Shown here: one piece after another, positions 7,934-17,355 of the stretch | How the letters are laid out: the number at the start of each line of letters is the position of its first letter | Numbering within the stretch: position 1 is the first letter of the stretch | Assembly (NCBI GenBank): GCA_020723855.1 | Contig: DYIB01000014.1 | Location: forward strand, 1-44,600 | Length of the DNA: 44,600 nucleotides | Reading direction: 5' to 3' | DNA from: Uliginosibacterium gangwonense | Lineage (GTDB): Bacteria > Pseudomonadota > Gammaproteobacteria > Burkholderiales > Rhodocyclaceae | Notes under the pieces: model-generated | The model's input: only the letters and a program-made list of their open reading frames with translations | Databases searched by the model: none | What the model was told of the DNA's origin: nothing | Position numbers and translations under genes: made by a program

Positions 7934-8386
7934 TCAGGGTTCCTCGGGGCCGAAGAATACGACCTCGAGCCCGAGGGCGATGGCGGCTGCGCGCATGACG
8001 TGATCGGCCGTTGCGATTGCAGTGAGTCCAAATTGTCGGGCGGCGGCCAGATGCAGGGCATCGAGGGTGCGCAGCGCAACGGCAGGCAACTGCTCTATCA
8101 GATGGTAGGCGTCCACCAGATGCTCGTCGTGGTTTGCACGCACGACCAGGGCGCCGTCAAGAATGTCCGTCTGCACTTCCTTGACTGCGGCCTGCTCCCG
8201 GTCGAGGGGGATTTGGCCCGCCCGGCGGCGGCGAGCCAGGGCGCAGCGCATTTCCAGCACGCCGAGGCGGGTGATCACCACCGGGGCGTGGTTTGCGAAC
8301 CACTCGTCGAAAGCGTCGCTGTTGCGCTCCGGGACGAAGCGCTTGAGGAGCGCGCTCGTATCGACGTAGTGCATCGCGGCAATCAA
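7934..8386 (-). CDS. vapC: PIN-domain toxin of a type II TA pair, VapC-like
   Basis: A 150-residue PIN-domain ribonuclease. The four acidic positions are visible: Asp in MHYVDTSALLKRF, Glu in LGVLEMRCAL, Asp in RTLDALHLAAA and Asp in IATADHVM, so the metal site looks intact. Known VapC toxins cleave tRNA or rRNA. The start at 8386 overlaps the antitoxin stop by ATGA; an internal ATG four codons later (8374) is also possible. It lies between the antitoxin and lysS, in the same orientation. The target cannot be deduced from sequence. Confidence 0.88.
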   Translation of the reverse strand: MIAAMHYVDTSALLKRFVPERNSDAFDEWFANHAPVVITRLGVLEMRCALARRRRAGQIPLDREQAAVKEVQTDILDGALVVRANHDEHLVDAYHLIEQLPAVALRTLDALHLAAARQFGLTAIATADHVMRAAAIALGLEVVFFGPEEP

Positions 8387-8616
8387 TCGCGCGCATCCCG
8401 ATCTTCGCGGACCAGTTCCTCGCTGGGAATCTCCTGGAACGGCATGGTGGCGCGGAAAGCTGCAAGGGATCGTATCTTGGGCCGGGGTGCTTCCACCGGC
8501 AGCAGGCGCGCGATGGGCTTGCCGTGCCGGGTCACGACCACCTCACCCTCTTTGGCCAATAGTTGATCCAGGTGGCCAAGCTGGCAGCGGATTTCCCGGA
8601 TGTTGAGATTTTTCAT
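8383..8616 (-). CDS. Phd/YefM-like antitoxin
   Basis: A 77-residue protein starting MKNLNIREIRCQLGHLDQLL, followed by EGEVVVTRHGKPIARLLPVE, the usual layout of prevent-host-death-type antitoxins: an N-terminal DNA-binding fold and a charged C-terminal tail (EELVREDRDARD) that would block the toxin. Its last codons overlap the toxin start by 4 bases, as expected for a coupled TA pair. A strong palindrome at 8629-8657, just upstream of the start, is the likely autoregulatory operator. Confidence 0.88.
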   Translation of the reverse strand: MKNLNIREIRCQLGHLDQLLAKEGEVVVTRHGKPIARLLPVEAPRPKIRSLAAFRATMPFQEIPSEELVREDRDARD

Positions 8617-8628
8617 GGTACTACCGAA

Positions 8629-8657
8629 TGTGACACATTGTGACGCATTGTGTCACA
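8629..8657. promoter_or_regulatory. Candidate TA operator palindrome
   Basis: TGTGACACA at 8629-8637 and TGTGTCACA at 8649-8657 are exact reverse complements, 11 bases apart. The segment between holds a further TGTGAC half-site. The palindrome ends 13 bases upstream of the antitoxin start, where Phd-type antitoxins normally bind to repress their own operon. Confidence 0.6.
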
Positions 8658-8765
8658 AACCTCGGGTGGCGGCAACAGCCATGGCTCTACGGCGATGCTT
8701 TCCGGGGCTGACACGCTCTCGCCAGGGCTGCCCTCGAAATGGGGTGGGTTCCTCAGGGCAAAAAG

Positions 8766-9870
8766 TCAAACCCCCTGCTTCAGGCTCGCTTCGATGAATT
8801 CGTCCAGATCGCCGTCGAGCACGGCCTGGGTGTTGCCGACCTCCACGTTGGTGCGCAGGTCCTTGATGCGCGACTGGTCCAGCACGTAGGAACGGATCTG
8901 GTGGCCCCAGCCGATGTCGGTCTTGGAGTCTTCCAGCTTCTGCTGTTCGGCCTGGCGCTTGCGCAGCTCGGCTTCGTACAGGCGCGACCTGAGCATGGCC
9001 ATGGCCTCGGCCTTGTTGCGGTGCTGCGAGCGGTCGTTCTGGCATTGCACGACGATGCCGCTCGGAATGTGCGTGATGCGGATGGCCGACTCGGTCTTGT
9101 TCACGTGCTGCCCGCCGGCGCCCGAGGCGCGGAAGGTGTCGATGCGCAGATCGGCGGGGTTGATCTCCACTTCGATGGAATCGTCTACCTCCGGATAGAC
9201 GAACACGCTGGCGAAACTGGTGTGGCGGCGGGCGTTGGAGTCGAAGGGCGACTTGCGCACCAGACGGTGGATGCCCGTTTCCGTGCGCAGATAGCCATAG
9301 GCGTATTCGCCCGTCACCTTGACGGTGGCGGTCTTGATGCCCGCCACTTCGCCTTCCGACTGCTCCAGCACTTCCGCCTGGAAGCCCTTGCGTTCGCAAT
9401 AGCGCAGGTACATACGCAGCAGCATGGAGGCCCAGTCCTGGGCCTCGGTGCCGCCGGCGCCGGCCTGGATGTCGATGAAGCAGTTGTTGGGGTCCGCCGG
9501 GTTGGAGAACATGCGGCGGAATTCCAGGGCCGCCATTTGCTTCTCCAGCTCGGCGACGTCGGATTCGATGCTGATCAGCGTGCCGTCGTCATTCTCGCCG
9601 CTGGCCAGATCGAACAGCTCGCGCGCGTCCTTGAGGCGCTGGTCCAGGTCGGACAGGGTGAGGACGATGCCTTCCAGGGATTTCTTTTCCTTGCCCAGTT
9701 CCTGGGCGCGCGGCGCGTCGTTCCAGATGCCCGGATCTTCCAGCGCCTGGGTGACTTCCTTCAGTTTCGATGCCTTGGCATCGAAGTCAAAGATACCTCC
9801 GCAACTCTAGCTCGCGCCCGGCGAGATCGGCGAGACGGTGGTCTATGGCGTTGAGGCGTTCCGCTTCCAT
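8766..9870 (-). CDS. prfB: Peptide chain release factor 2, programmed +1 frameshift
   Basis: RF2 recognises UGA and UAA stops and triggers peptide release. The gene is in two frames: codons 1-27 run from ATG 9870 to an in-frame TGA at 9789-9787, and translation must slip +1 at CTT-TGA-C to continue in the frame that ends at 8766, giving 367 residues. The slippery site is classic: GGAGG (internal Shine-Dalgarno-like), TAT, CTTTGAC. The body contains [12 protein letters not shown] with the SPF stop-codon-recognition motif and [15 protein letters not shown] with the catalytic GGQ. The frameshift is the known feedback device: low RF2 lets the ribosome pause at UGA and shift. It lies between recJ and the TA pair. 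Confidence 0.95.
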
Positions 9871-9917
9871 TGCTGAATCCGAAAAAGCAAAATTATACCG
9901 CTCCGGGAGCCGCGAGC

Positions 9918-11624
9918 CTAAAGAGGCTGCAGGTGCTCGATCACCAGTTGCACGCTCTGCAAGCCGTTGTACTCGTTTACGGCCAGGCGGTAGGCCGCAT
10001 GCACCGAGGGCCCGGCGCTGTCGCGGAAATTGAACTGGATGGCGTCGAAGCGCGCGGCGCCCTTGCGCAGGGCGAGCTTGAGGTGCTTGTCCTTGAGCAC
10101 GCGCTGGCTGTCCACGCTGAACTCGTCGCTGAACAGCGGCGCGGGAAAACCCTGCCCCCAGATCTCGCCGTTCAGGAGCTGGACGCCCTGCAGCGACATG
10201 TAGGCGGCCTCCAGGGCGCCGTCGGTTTCGACGGTGCGCTGCAGATCGGCGGGGGTGAGCAGGCTCTGCACGGCCTCTTCGAACAGGGCGTCGAAACGGG
10301 CGAAGTCCCGTTCCCGCAGCGCCAGCCCCGCCGCCGCCGCATGGCCGCCGAAGCGCAGCAACAGGTCCGGCGCGCGCTTGGACAGCAGGTCGAGGGCGTC
10401 GCGCAGATGCAGCCCGGGGATGGAACGGCCCGAACCGCGCAGGATGCCGTCGCCGCCGTCGCCCGCGTTCTCGCGCGCGAAGGCGAACACCGGGCGGTGC
10501 AGCCGATCTTTCAGGCGCGAGGCGATGATGCCCACCACACCCTGGTGCCAGCCGGGGTCGAACAGGGACAGGCTGGCGCGCTCGCCTGCAGGAATGTCGT
10601 CGATGAGTAGCCAAGCCTGGTCCTGCATCTGGCTCTCGATGACGCGGCGCTCGCGGTTCAGGTCGTCGAGTTGCCGGGCGATGTTCAGCGCCCGTCCCAG
10701 GTCGTCGGTGATGAGGCATTCTATCCCCAAGGCCATGTCGGCCAGCCTGCCGGCGGCGTTGAGGCGCGGCCCCAGCACATAGCCCAGGTCGAAGGTGGTA
10801 GCCTGGGCCGGGTCGCGCCCGGCGATGCGGAACAGGGCGCGCAGCCCCGGCTGCATCTTGCCCTGGCGGATGCGCGCCAGTCCCTGGGCGACGAGCACCC
10901 GGTTGTTGTGGTCCAGCCGCACCACGTCCGCCACCGTGCCCAGGGCGACGAGGTCCAGGTAGTCGGACATGCGCGGCTCCGGCCGCTGGGCGAAGGCGCC
11001 GCGGCGGCGCAGTTCGGCGCGCAGCGCCAGCATCACGTAGAACATCACGCCCACACCCGCCAGGTTCTTGCTGGGGAACTCGCAGCCCGGCTGGTTGGGA
11101 TTGACGATGCAGTCGGCCTCGGGCAGGAGGTTGCCGGGCAGGTGATGGTCGGTGATCAGGGTCCGTATCCCCAGGGCGCGCGCCGCGGCCACACCTTCGA
11201 CGCTGGCGATGCCGTTGTCCACCGTGATGATCATGTGGGGCTTGGAGGCGGCCGCCAGGCGTACGATCTCCGGCGTCAGCCCATAGCCGTACTCGAAGCG
11301 GTTGGGCACCAGGTAGCTCACCCGGGCGCCAAAGGCGCGCAGCGCGCGCACGCCCAGGGCGCAGGCGGTGGCGCCGTCGCAGTCGTAGTCGGCGACGATG
11401 AGGAGGCGGCGCCCCGCCTCGATGGCGTCGGCGAGCAGCCGGGCTGCGGTTTCGCTGCCCTTCAGCAGGGCCGGGTCGAGCAGGGCGGAGAAGCCGTAGT
11501 CCAGCTCGGACCTGGCGCTGATGCCGCGGGCGGCATAGAGGCGCGCGAGCAGAGGATGGACGCCCGTGTCGATCAGCCTTTGCGCGGCGCGCGGGAACCC
11601 TTCCCGTACGACGATGCGCGCCAT
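9918..11624 (-). CDS. recJ: Single-stranded-DNA-specific exonuclease RecJ
   Basis: A 568-residue 5'-3' ssDNA exonuclease of the DHH phosphoesterase superfamily, used in recombination and mismatch repair. The motif LLIVADYDCDGATACALG (about residues 73-90) is the DHH-family metal-binding loop, with VDNGIAS and ITDHHLPG carrying further ligands, the latter the DHH signature. The C-terminal half has the DHHA1 signature in RFGGHAAAAGLALRE. ATG 11624 is chosen as start because it overlaps the TAA of the upstream gene (TAATG) and gives the usual N-terminus; the longer frame intrudes on that gene. It is followed 47 bases later by prfB. Confidence 0.95.
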   Translation of the reverse strand: MARIVVREGFPRAAQRLIDTGVHPLLARLYAARGISARSELDYGFSALLDPALLKGSETAARLLADAIEAGRRLLIVADYDCDGATACALGVRALRAFGARVSYLVPNRFEYGYGLTPEIVRLAAASKPHMIITVDNGIASVEGVAAARALGIRTLITDHHLPGNLLPEADCIVNPNQPGCEFPSKNLAGVGVMFYVMLALRAELRRRGAFAQRPEPRMSDYLDLVALGTVADVVRLDHNNRVLVAQGLARIRQGKMQPGLRALFRIAGRDPAQATTFDLGYVLGPRLNAAGRLADMALGIECLITDDLGRALNIARQLDDLNRERRVIESQMQDQAWLLIDDIPAGERASLSLFDPGWHQGVVGIIASRLKDRLHRPVFAFARENAGDGGDGILRGSGRSIPGLHLRDALDLLSKRAPDLLLRFGGHAAAAGLALRERDFARFDALFEEAVQSLLTPADLQRTVETDGALEAAYMSLQGVQLLNGEIWGQGFPAPLFSDEFSVDSQRVLKDKHLKLALRKGAARFDAIQFNFRDSAGPSVHAAYRLAVNEYNGLQSVQLVIEHLQPL

Positions 11625-12664
11625 TACTCGGCTCCTGCCGCGGCGAGCTGCCGCGGCGCAACGGGGCGGCGCCACAGTTTCCACAGGTCCTGCCGGGTCA
11701 CCGTCCATTCGATGCAGCCTTCGTCGCCCAGCGCCGTCATGCGCAGCGCGGCGAATCGTCCGCGCTTGAGCGCCTGCAGCGCCGGGGCGAACCAGTCCAG
11801 CTCCAGTCGCTGCAGCGCCTGGCGCCAAGCGACGCTGTCCCGGTTCTGGGCGGGCAGGGACAAGTCTTCCAGGATGATCAGCGTGTCCTGGGCGGGCATG
11901 GCCGGTGCCTGCAGAGCGGGCGGGACGGCGGCGGCCGGCACCCCGGCCACCTGGGCCAGGCCCCGGACGATGGGGTGGGACGAGAGAATCCGCCGCGCCG
12001 GCGCCCGCGCCGCTGCCGGCAGGGTGCCGGCGCCCCAGAACCAGACGCTGTTGGCCGTGGCACGCCCGGATGCCGCGCGCCGCGCGTTTATGTCATCGGC
12101 ATGAAGCAGCGTCTGGATCTCGTTGAGCAGGCGCAGCCATTGCCGCGCCTCGTCGCCGCCGGGAAGAAAGGACTCCATCCGGCGGCCGCGCACGAAGTCG
12201 AGAGGGTGAGTGGCAATGCGCGGCAGGCGGGGGAGGCGCAGGGCCCAGCACTCGGCCCGCTGCAGGACGAATTCCCCCACGTCGGCGAAGTGGGCGTTGA
12301 GGGCGGCCACCAGGCCACGGGCTTCCGCTTCCGACAGATCCAGTTCGTCGCGGCCGCCGATCACCACCGTGTCGCGCACCAGGCGCAGGTGCACCGGATC
12401 GGCGCAGATCCAGGCATCGGCGCCGGGGGAGAAACCGTCGGCCAGCAGGCGCAGGGCGGCGCTGGGCGGTTCGGCATCGCCGAGGCCGAAGGCCGAGGCC
12501 AGCCATCGCTCCAGCGTCAACGTCCCGCGCCGCACGGTGCGGCCGCGCGCGCGCAGCGTCCCCAGTGCCGGCAGGCGCAGGCCTTGCGCCGCCTCGTTGA
12601 CCGAGGCGGCGGGCCAGAGCAAACCGGGTAGCACGAGATGGAGCTGCGCGGGAGAGAGCGGCAT
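11624..12664 (-). CDS. RpfE-type protein, phosphoglycerate-mutase-like annotation
   Basis: A 346-residue protein beginning MPLSPAQLHLVLPGLLWP. Its composition, length and position directly upstream of recJ match the family annotated as regulatory protein RpfE, or as a phosphoglycerate-mutase-like protein, in betaproteobacteria and Xanthomonas. Visible conserved-looking segments are WFWGAGTLP (about 209-217) and ECWALRLPRLP (about 138-148). I see no clear catalytic metal motif, so enzymatic activity is doubtful. It is coupled to recJ by TAATG overlap. The start codon is only 24 bases from the oppositely oriented lolC start. The function is not established. Confidence 0.7.
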   Translation of the reverse strand: MPLSPAQLHLVLPGLLWPAASVNEAAQGLRLPALGTLRARGRTVRRGTLTLERWLASAFGLGDAEPPSAALRLLADGFSPGADAWICADPVHLRLVRDTVVIGGRDELDLSEAEARGLVAALNAHFADVGEFVLQRAECWALRLPRLPRIATHPLDFVRGRRMESFLPGGDEARQWLRLLNEIQTLLHADDINARRAASGRATANSVWFWGAGTLPAAARAPARRILSSHPIVRGLAQVAGVPAAAVPPALQAPAMPAQDTLIILEDLSLPAQNRDSVAWRQALQRLELDWFAPALQALKRGRFAALRMTALGDEGCIEWTVTRQDLWKLWRRPVAPRQLAAAGAE

Positions 12665-12688
12665 CGCGGCATGTTAACATAGCGCCCC
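12665..12688. promoter_or_regulatory. Very short divergent gap with palindrome ATGTTAACAT
   Basis: Only 24 bases separate the rpfE-like and lolC start codons; they include the 10-bp palindrome ATGTTAACAT at 12671-12680. TAACAT within it could be a -10 element for lolC. Promoter elements must reach into the opposite coding regions, or one of the starts is further inside. Confidence 0.3.
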
Positions 12689-13922
12689 ATGCCCTTCGAA
12701 CTGTTCATCGGCCTGCGCTATACCCGCGCCAAGCGCCGCAATCATTTCATCTCCTTCATCTCGCTGATCTCCATGTGCGGCATCGCGCTGGGTGTGGCCG
12801 CCCTGATCGTGGTGCTGTCGGTGATGAACGGCTTCCAGCAGGAGCTGCGCAGCCGCATCCTGGGCGTGGCGTCCCACGTGCAACTGACCGGGGCCAACGG
12901 CGAACTGGCCGACTGGCAGCAGGTGGCGCAGCAGGCGCGGCAGCATGCGGAAGTGGTGGCGGCGGCGCCCTTCGTCTCCGTCCAGGGCCTGCTGTCCTTC
13001 GATCAGGTGGTGCGCGGCGCGGGCGTACGCGGCGTGGTGCCGGAGCTGGAGGACAAGGTGGCGGATTTCAGCCGCCACATGCGCGCCGGCAGCCTGTCGG
13101 CGCTGCGGCCCGGGGAGTTCGGCATCGTCCTGGGCGCCGAGCTGGCCCAGGCGCTGCACGTGTTCGTGGGCGACAAGGTGACCCTCATCGCCCCGCAGGG
13201 CCTCGTTACCCCGGCGGCGGTGCTGCCGCGGCTGAAGCAGTTCCGCGTGGTGGGCATCTTCGAGGTGGGCATGTACGAATACGACTCGGGCCTGGCCCTG
13301 ATCCACCTGGAGGATGCGCAGAAGCTCTATCGCCTGGAGGACCGCGTCTCGGGCGTGCGCCTGAAGGTCGGCGACCTGTTCCGGGCGCCGCGGGTGGCGC
13401 GCGAGCTGTTGAATGTGGTCAATGCCGACGTCTATGTCAGCGACTGGACGCGCAGCCACGCCAACTTCTTCCGGGCCGTGGCCATCGAGAAGACCATGAT
13501 GTTCATCATCCTTTCCCTCATCGTTGCCGTGGCGGCGTTCAACATCGTGTCGACCCTGGTGATGGCGGTGACCGACAAGGAAGCCGATATCGCCATCCTG
13601 CGCACCCTGGGCGCGGCGCCGGGCAGCATCATGACGGTGTTCATCATCCAGGGCGCACTGATCGGCGTGGTGGGGCTCGCACTGGGGGTGATCGGCGGCC
13701 TGCTGCTGGCGAACAACCTGGATGTGGTGGTGCCGGCACTGGAGCGCCTGCTGGGCATGCAGTTGTGGAACAAGGAAATCTACTACATCACCGAGCTGCC
13801 TTCCGAGGTGTTGTGGAGCGATGTGATCTCCATCGTCGGTCTGTCCTTCGTGCTCACCCTGGTGGCCACCCTCTATCCGAGCTGGCGCGCCGCGCGCGTC
13901 AATCCGGCGGAGGCGCTGCGCT

Positions 13923-13930
<8 letters not shown>
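12689..13930 (+). CDS. lolC: Lipoprotein-releasing ABC transporter permease LolC/E
   Basis: A 413-residue inner-membrane protein that, with LolD, extracts outer-membrane-destined lipoproteins and passes them to LolA. The N-terminus [20 protein letters not shown] and first membrane segment [20 protein letters not shown] (about 29-48) are typical. A large periplasmic domain follows (about 50-265), then three membrane segments around 275, 320 and 375 (FtsX-like permease domain). The end [14 protein letters not shown] is the usual LolC/E tail. One permease gene is present; many betaproteobacteria use a single LolC/E-type subunit. It overlaps lolD by 8 bases. Confidence 0.93.
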
Positions 13931-14612
<682 letters not shown>

Positions 14613-14700
14613 CGACCACTATCAAGTATTGCCTCGCCCTGCCGTTAGGACAAAGGGGAGAACCATGTCGCCCCGCTTTGGCTTGAGGTGAGAAACAACG

Positions 14701-16728
14701 ATGAAGACCATCCTGGCGCCCGCCGTGGCTTTGATGAACCGCCTGAGATATCCCTACAAGTTCGCCCTCATCGGGGTACTGGCCTTGATCGCCGTCGCCT
14801 ACCTGCTGATCACCCTGTCGATCAACCTGCGCGCGGGCGTCAACCTGGCCCAGGGCGAGCTGGCGGGGGTGCGGGTGGTCAAGCCGCTGCTGGGCTTCGT
14901 GCAGCAGGCCCAGCAGCATCGCGGCCTGGCTGCCGGCGTGCTGGGCGGCGAGCCCACCTGGGAGCCGAAGGTGGCGGAGAAGGCCAAGGAAGTGGAGGCC
15001 GCCATCAGGGCCGTGGACACGGCCATGGCCGCCGACGGCAGGGCCTTCGGCGTGGCCGAGCATTGGCAGACGATCAAGGGCAAATGGACCGAGCTGGCCA
15101 AGGAGTGGCCCGAGCTGACCGGCCCGGCCAGTTTCCTCGCCCACACCGAGCTGATCGGCGAGGTGCTGGCACTGGTGAGCAAAGTGGGCGATGCCAGCAG
15201 CCTGGTGGTCGATCCTGCCCTGGATTCCTTCTACGTGGTCGATGTCGCCGTGTCGCGTCTGCCCGAGACCCTGGAATATCTGGCGCGCGTACGCGGCAGC
15301 GGCACCGGCATCCTGGCGCGCAAGTCGGCGACCGACGACGAGCGCTTCGATTACGGCGGCCGTGTCGCGGTGCTGGAGAAGATGATGGCGCGCCTGCAGG
15401 AAAACCTGACCCGGGCCGGCAAGTACAACGCGGACATCAAGGCCGAGCTCGATCGGTTCCTGGAGAAGTTCACCGGGGCCAGCGGCGATGTGCTGCAGAT
15501 CGTGCAGCGCGAGATCGTCACCGGCCGTCCCGTGAGCGAGGCCGGTGTGTTTTTTGCCAAGGCCACCGATGCCATCGACATCGGCTACGGCCAGCTCGGC
15601 ACGGTCTTGCTGCCGACGGCGGAAAACCTCATCGCCGAGCGCATGCGCCGCCTGGAGGCCCAGTTCTACGTCAGCGTCGGCATCGCCCTGCTGGCGGCGC
15701 TGGCGGTCGCCTATCTGCTGGCGGCGTCCTATGTGGCGATCACGGGGACCATAAGGGAGCTCACGGCCGGCACCGACCGCCTTGCCTCGGGCGATCTCGC
15801 CGCCCGCATCGAGACGGAAGCACGCGACGAACTGCGCCTGGTGGCGGAGCGCTTCAATGCCATGGCGGCAAGTTTCTCGGAACTGATCCGCAGCATTCAG
15901 GCGAGCGCCGCCAAGGTGTCGACCTCGTCCGCGGCGCTGGCGCGTTCGGCCGCGCAGGTGTCGGGCGGCTCGGAGCAGCAGAGCGAGGCGGCGTCGAACA
16001 TGGCGGCGGCGATTCAGCAAATGACCGTCAGCATCGACGAGATCAGCAAGAACGCCGAGACCGCCCAGGAAGTTTCGGAGCGCTCGGGCAAGCTGTCGGC
16101 CGAGGGCGGCAACGTGGTGCAGGAAACCGTGCGCGAGATCAACGGCATCGCCGCCGACGTTTCGGCCTCGGCCAGGATCATCGAGCGCCTGGGCGAGCAG
16201 TCCGATCAGATCACCGCCATTGTCAAAGTGATCAAGGACATCGCGGACCAGACCAATCTGCTGGCCCTGAACGCCGCCATCGAGGCGGCGCGCGCCGGGG
16301 AGAGCGGGCGCGGCTTCGCCGTGGTGGCCGACGAGGTGCGCAAGCTCGCCGAGCGCACCGGCAACTCCACCCAGGAGATCGCCGCCATGGTGGCGGCCAT
16401 CCAGAAGGGCACCGCCGAGGCGGTGGCCGCCATGCACAGCGGCGCCGGGCGCGTGAGCGGCGGCGTGGAACTGGCGCACCGCGCCGGCGAGTCCATGGAG
16501 CGCATCAAGGAGGGCGCGAGCCAGGTGGTGCACACCATCAACGAGATCTCCCTGGCACTCAAGGAGCAGGGCGTGGCCAGCACCGACATCGCGCGTAACG
16601 TGGAGCGCATCGCCCGCATGGCCGAGGAGAACAGCGCCGCCGCTTCGGCGGCGGCGCACACCGCCCAGGAAATGGAACACTTGGCGGCGGAGCTGAATTC
16701 GGCCATGACACGCTTCCGCGTCGCCTGA
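14701..16728 (+). CDS. Methyl-accepting chemotaxis protein
   Basis: A 675-residue chemoreceptor. TM1 is about 20-42 and TM2 about 323-346; the roughly 280-residue periplasmic region between them is predicted helical and contains [12 protein letters not shown] (about 64-75), a pattern seen in NIT-like helical-bundle sensors; the ligand is unknown. HAMP follows (about 347-400), then a cytoplasmic signalling domain with the hairpin tip [21 protein letters not shown] at about 513-533, which contacts CheA/CheW. The start at 14701 has GAGGTGAG upstream. It is an isolated receptor gene between lolD and DUF2062, with no other chemotaxis genes in the window. Confidence 0.93.
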   Translation: MKTILAPAVALMNRLRYPYKFALIGVLALIAVAYLLITLSINLRAGVNLAQGELAGVRVVKPLLGFVQQAQQHRGLAAGVLGGEPTWEPKVAEKAKEVEAAIRAVDTAMAADGRAFGVAEHWQTIKGKWTELAKEWPELTGPASFLAHTELIGEVLALVSKVGDASSLVVDPALDSFYVVDVAVSRLPETLEYLARVRGSGTGILARKSATDDERFDYGGRVAVLEKMMARLQENLTRAGKYNADIKAELDRFLEKFTGASGDVLQIVQREIVTGRPVSEAGVFFAKATDAIDIGYGQLGTVLLPTAENLIAERMRRLEAQFYVSVGIALLAALAVAYLLAASYVAITGTIRELTAGTDRLASGDLAARIETEARDELRLVAERFNAMAASFSELIRSIQASAAKVSTSSAALARSAAQVSGGSEQQSEAASNMAAAIQQMTVSIDEISKNAETAQEVSERSGKLSAEGGNVVQETVREINGIAADVSASARIIERLGEQSDQITAIVKVIKDIADQTNLLALNAAIEAARAGESGRGFAVVADEVRKLAERTGNSTQEIAAMVAAIQKGTAEAVAAMHSGAGRVSGGVELAHRAGESMERIKEGASQVVHTINEISLALKEQGVASTDIARNVERIARMAEENSAAASAAAHTAQEMEHLAAELNSAMTRFRVA

Positions 16729-16741
16729 GCGGCGCGAGCGT

Positions 16742-17284
16742 TCAGCCTGCGGCCCGGCGCCGCCTGCGCTTGCGCCAGGCCCATACCAGGTAGTAGCGCC
16801 AAGCGACGCGTACCGCCACGTACCCGGCCGCGGCCAGCAGGCAGGCCAGCAGCACCAGGCCCAGCACCAGGGGTTTGCCCAGTCCCGCCATCCAGCGCGT
16901 CAGCTCCTCTACCCAGGCGATCAGGCCGTCCGCTCCCCACTCGGGCGGCGCGACGAACTGGCCGCCTATGCCCAGGGCCAGCCGTCCCAGCCCGTAAGCC
17001 GCCACATAGAGGGGTACGATGGTGAGCGGGTTGGTATATAAGGTGGTGAACAGGGCCAGGGGCAGGTTCACCCGCAGGGCCACGCAGAGAATGGCGGCGC
17101 CGGCCATCTGGAAGGGGCCGGGAATCAGACCGCAGAACAGTCCCACGGCGACCGCGCCGGCGGCCGAGTGGCGGTTCAGATGCCACAGGCGCGGATGCAG
17201 CAGCGTGTTGCAGAAAGGGGCCAGCCAGCGATTGCCGCGTATGGCCTCGTGGTCTGGCAGGTACTTGCGAAGATGCCGGCGCAT
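16742..17284 (-). CDS. DUF2062 membrane protein
   Basis: A 180-residue protein with the DUF2062 domain: LHPRLWHLNRHSAAGAVAVG leading into membrane segment LFCGLIPGPFQMAGAAILCV (about 49-68), a second at LALFTTLYTNPLTIVPLYVA (about 77-96), and a third at LVLGLVLLACLLAAAGYVAV (about 138-157), ending in an Arg-rich cytoplasmic tail. Function is unknown. It converges with the chemoreceptor gene (13 bases apart) and diverges from comEC, a neighbour it often has in betaproteobacteria. Confidence 0.85.
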   Translation of the reverse strand: MRRHLRKYLPDHEAIRGNRWLAPFCNTLLHPRLWHLNRHSAAGAVAVGLFCGLIPGPFQMAGAAILCVALRVNLPLALFTTLYTNPLTIVPLYVAAYGLGRLALGIGGQFVAPPEWGADGLIAWVEELTRWMAGLGKPLVLGLVLLACLLAAAGYVAVRVAWRYYLVWAWRKRRRRRAAG

Positions 17285-17355
17285 GGCTCCCGTTCCGAGG
17301 GCTTGAATTCTAGCGAAAACGAGGCCCCGGCGGACCTCGATTAGAATCGCTCCCC

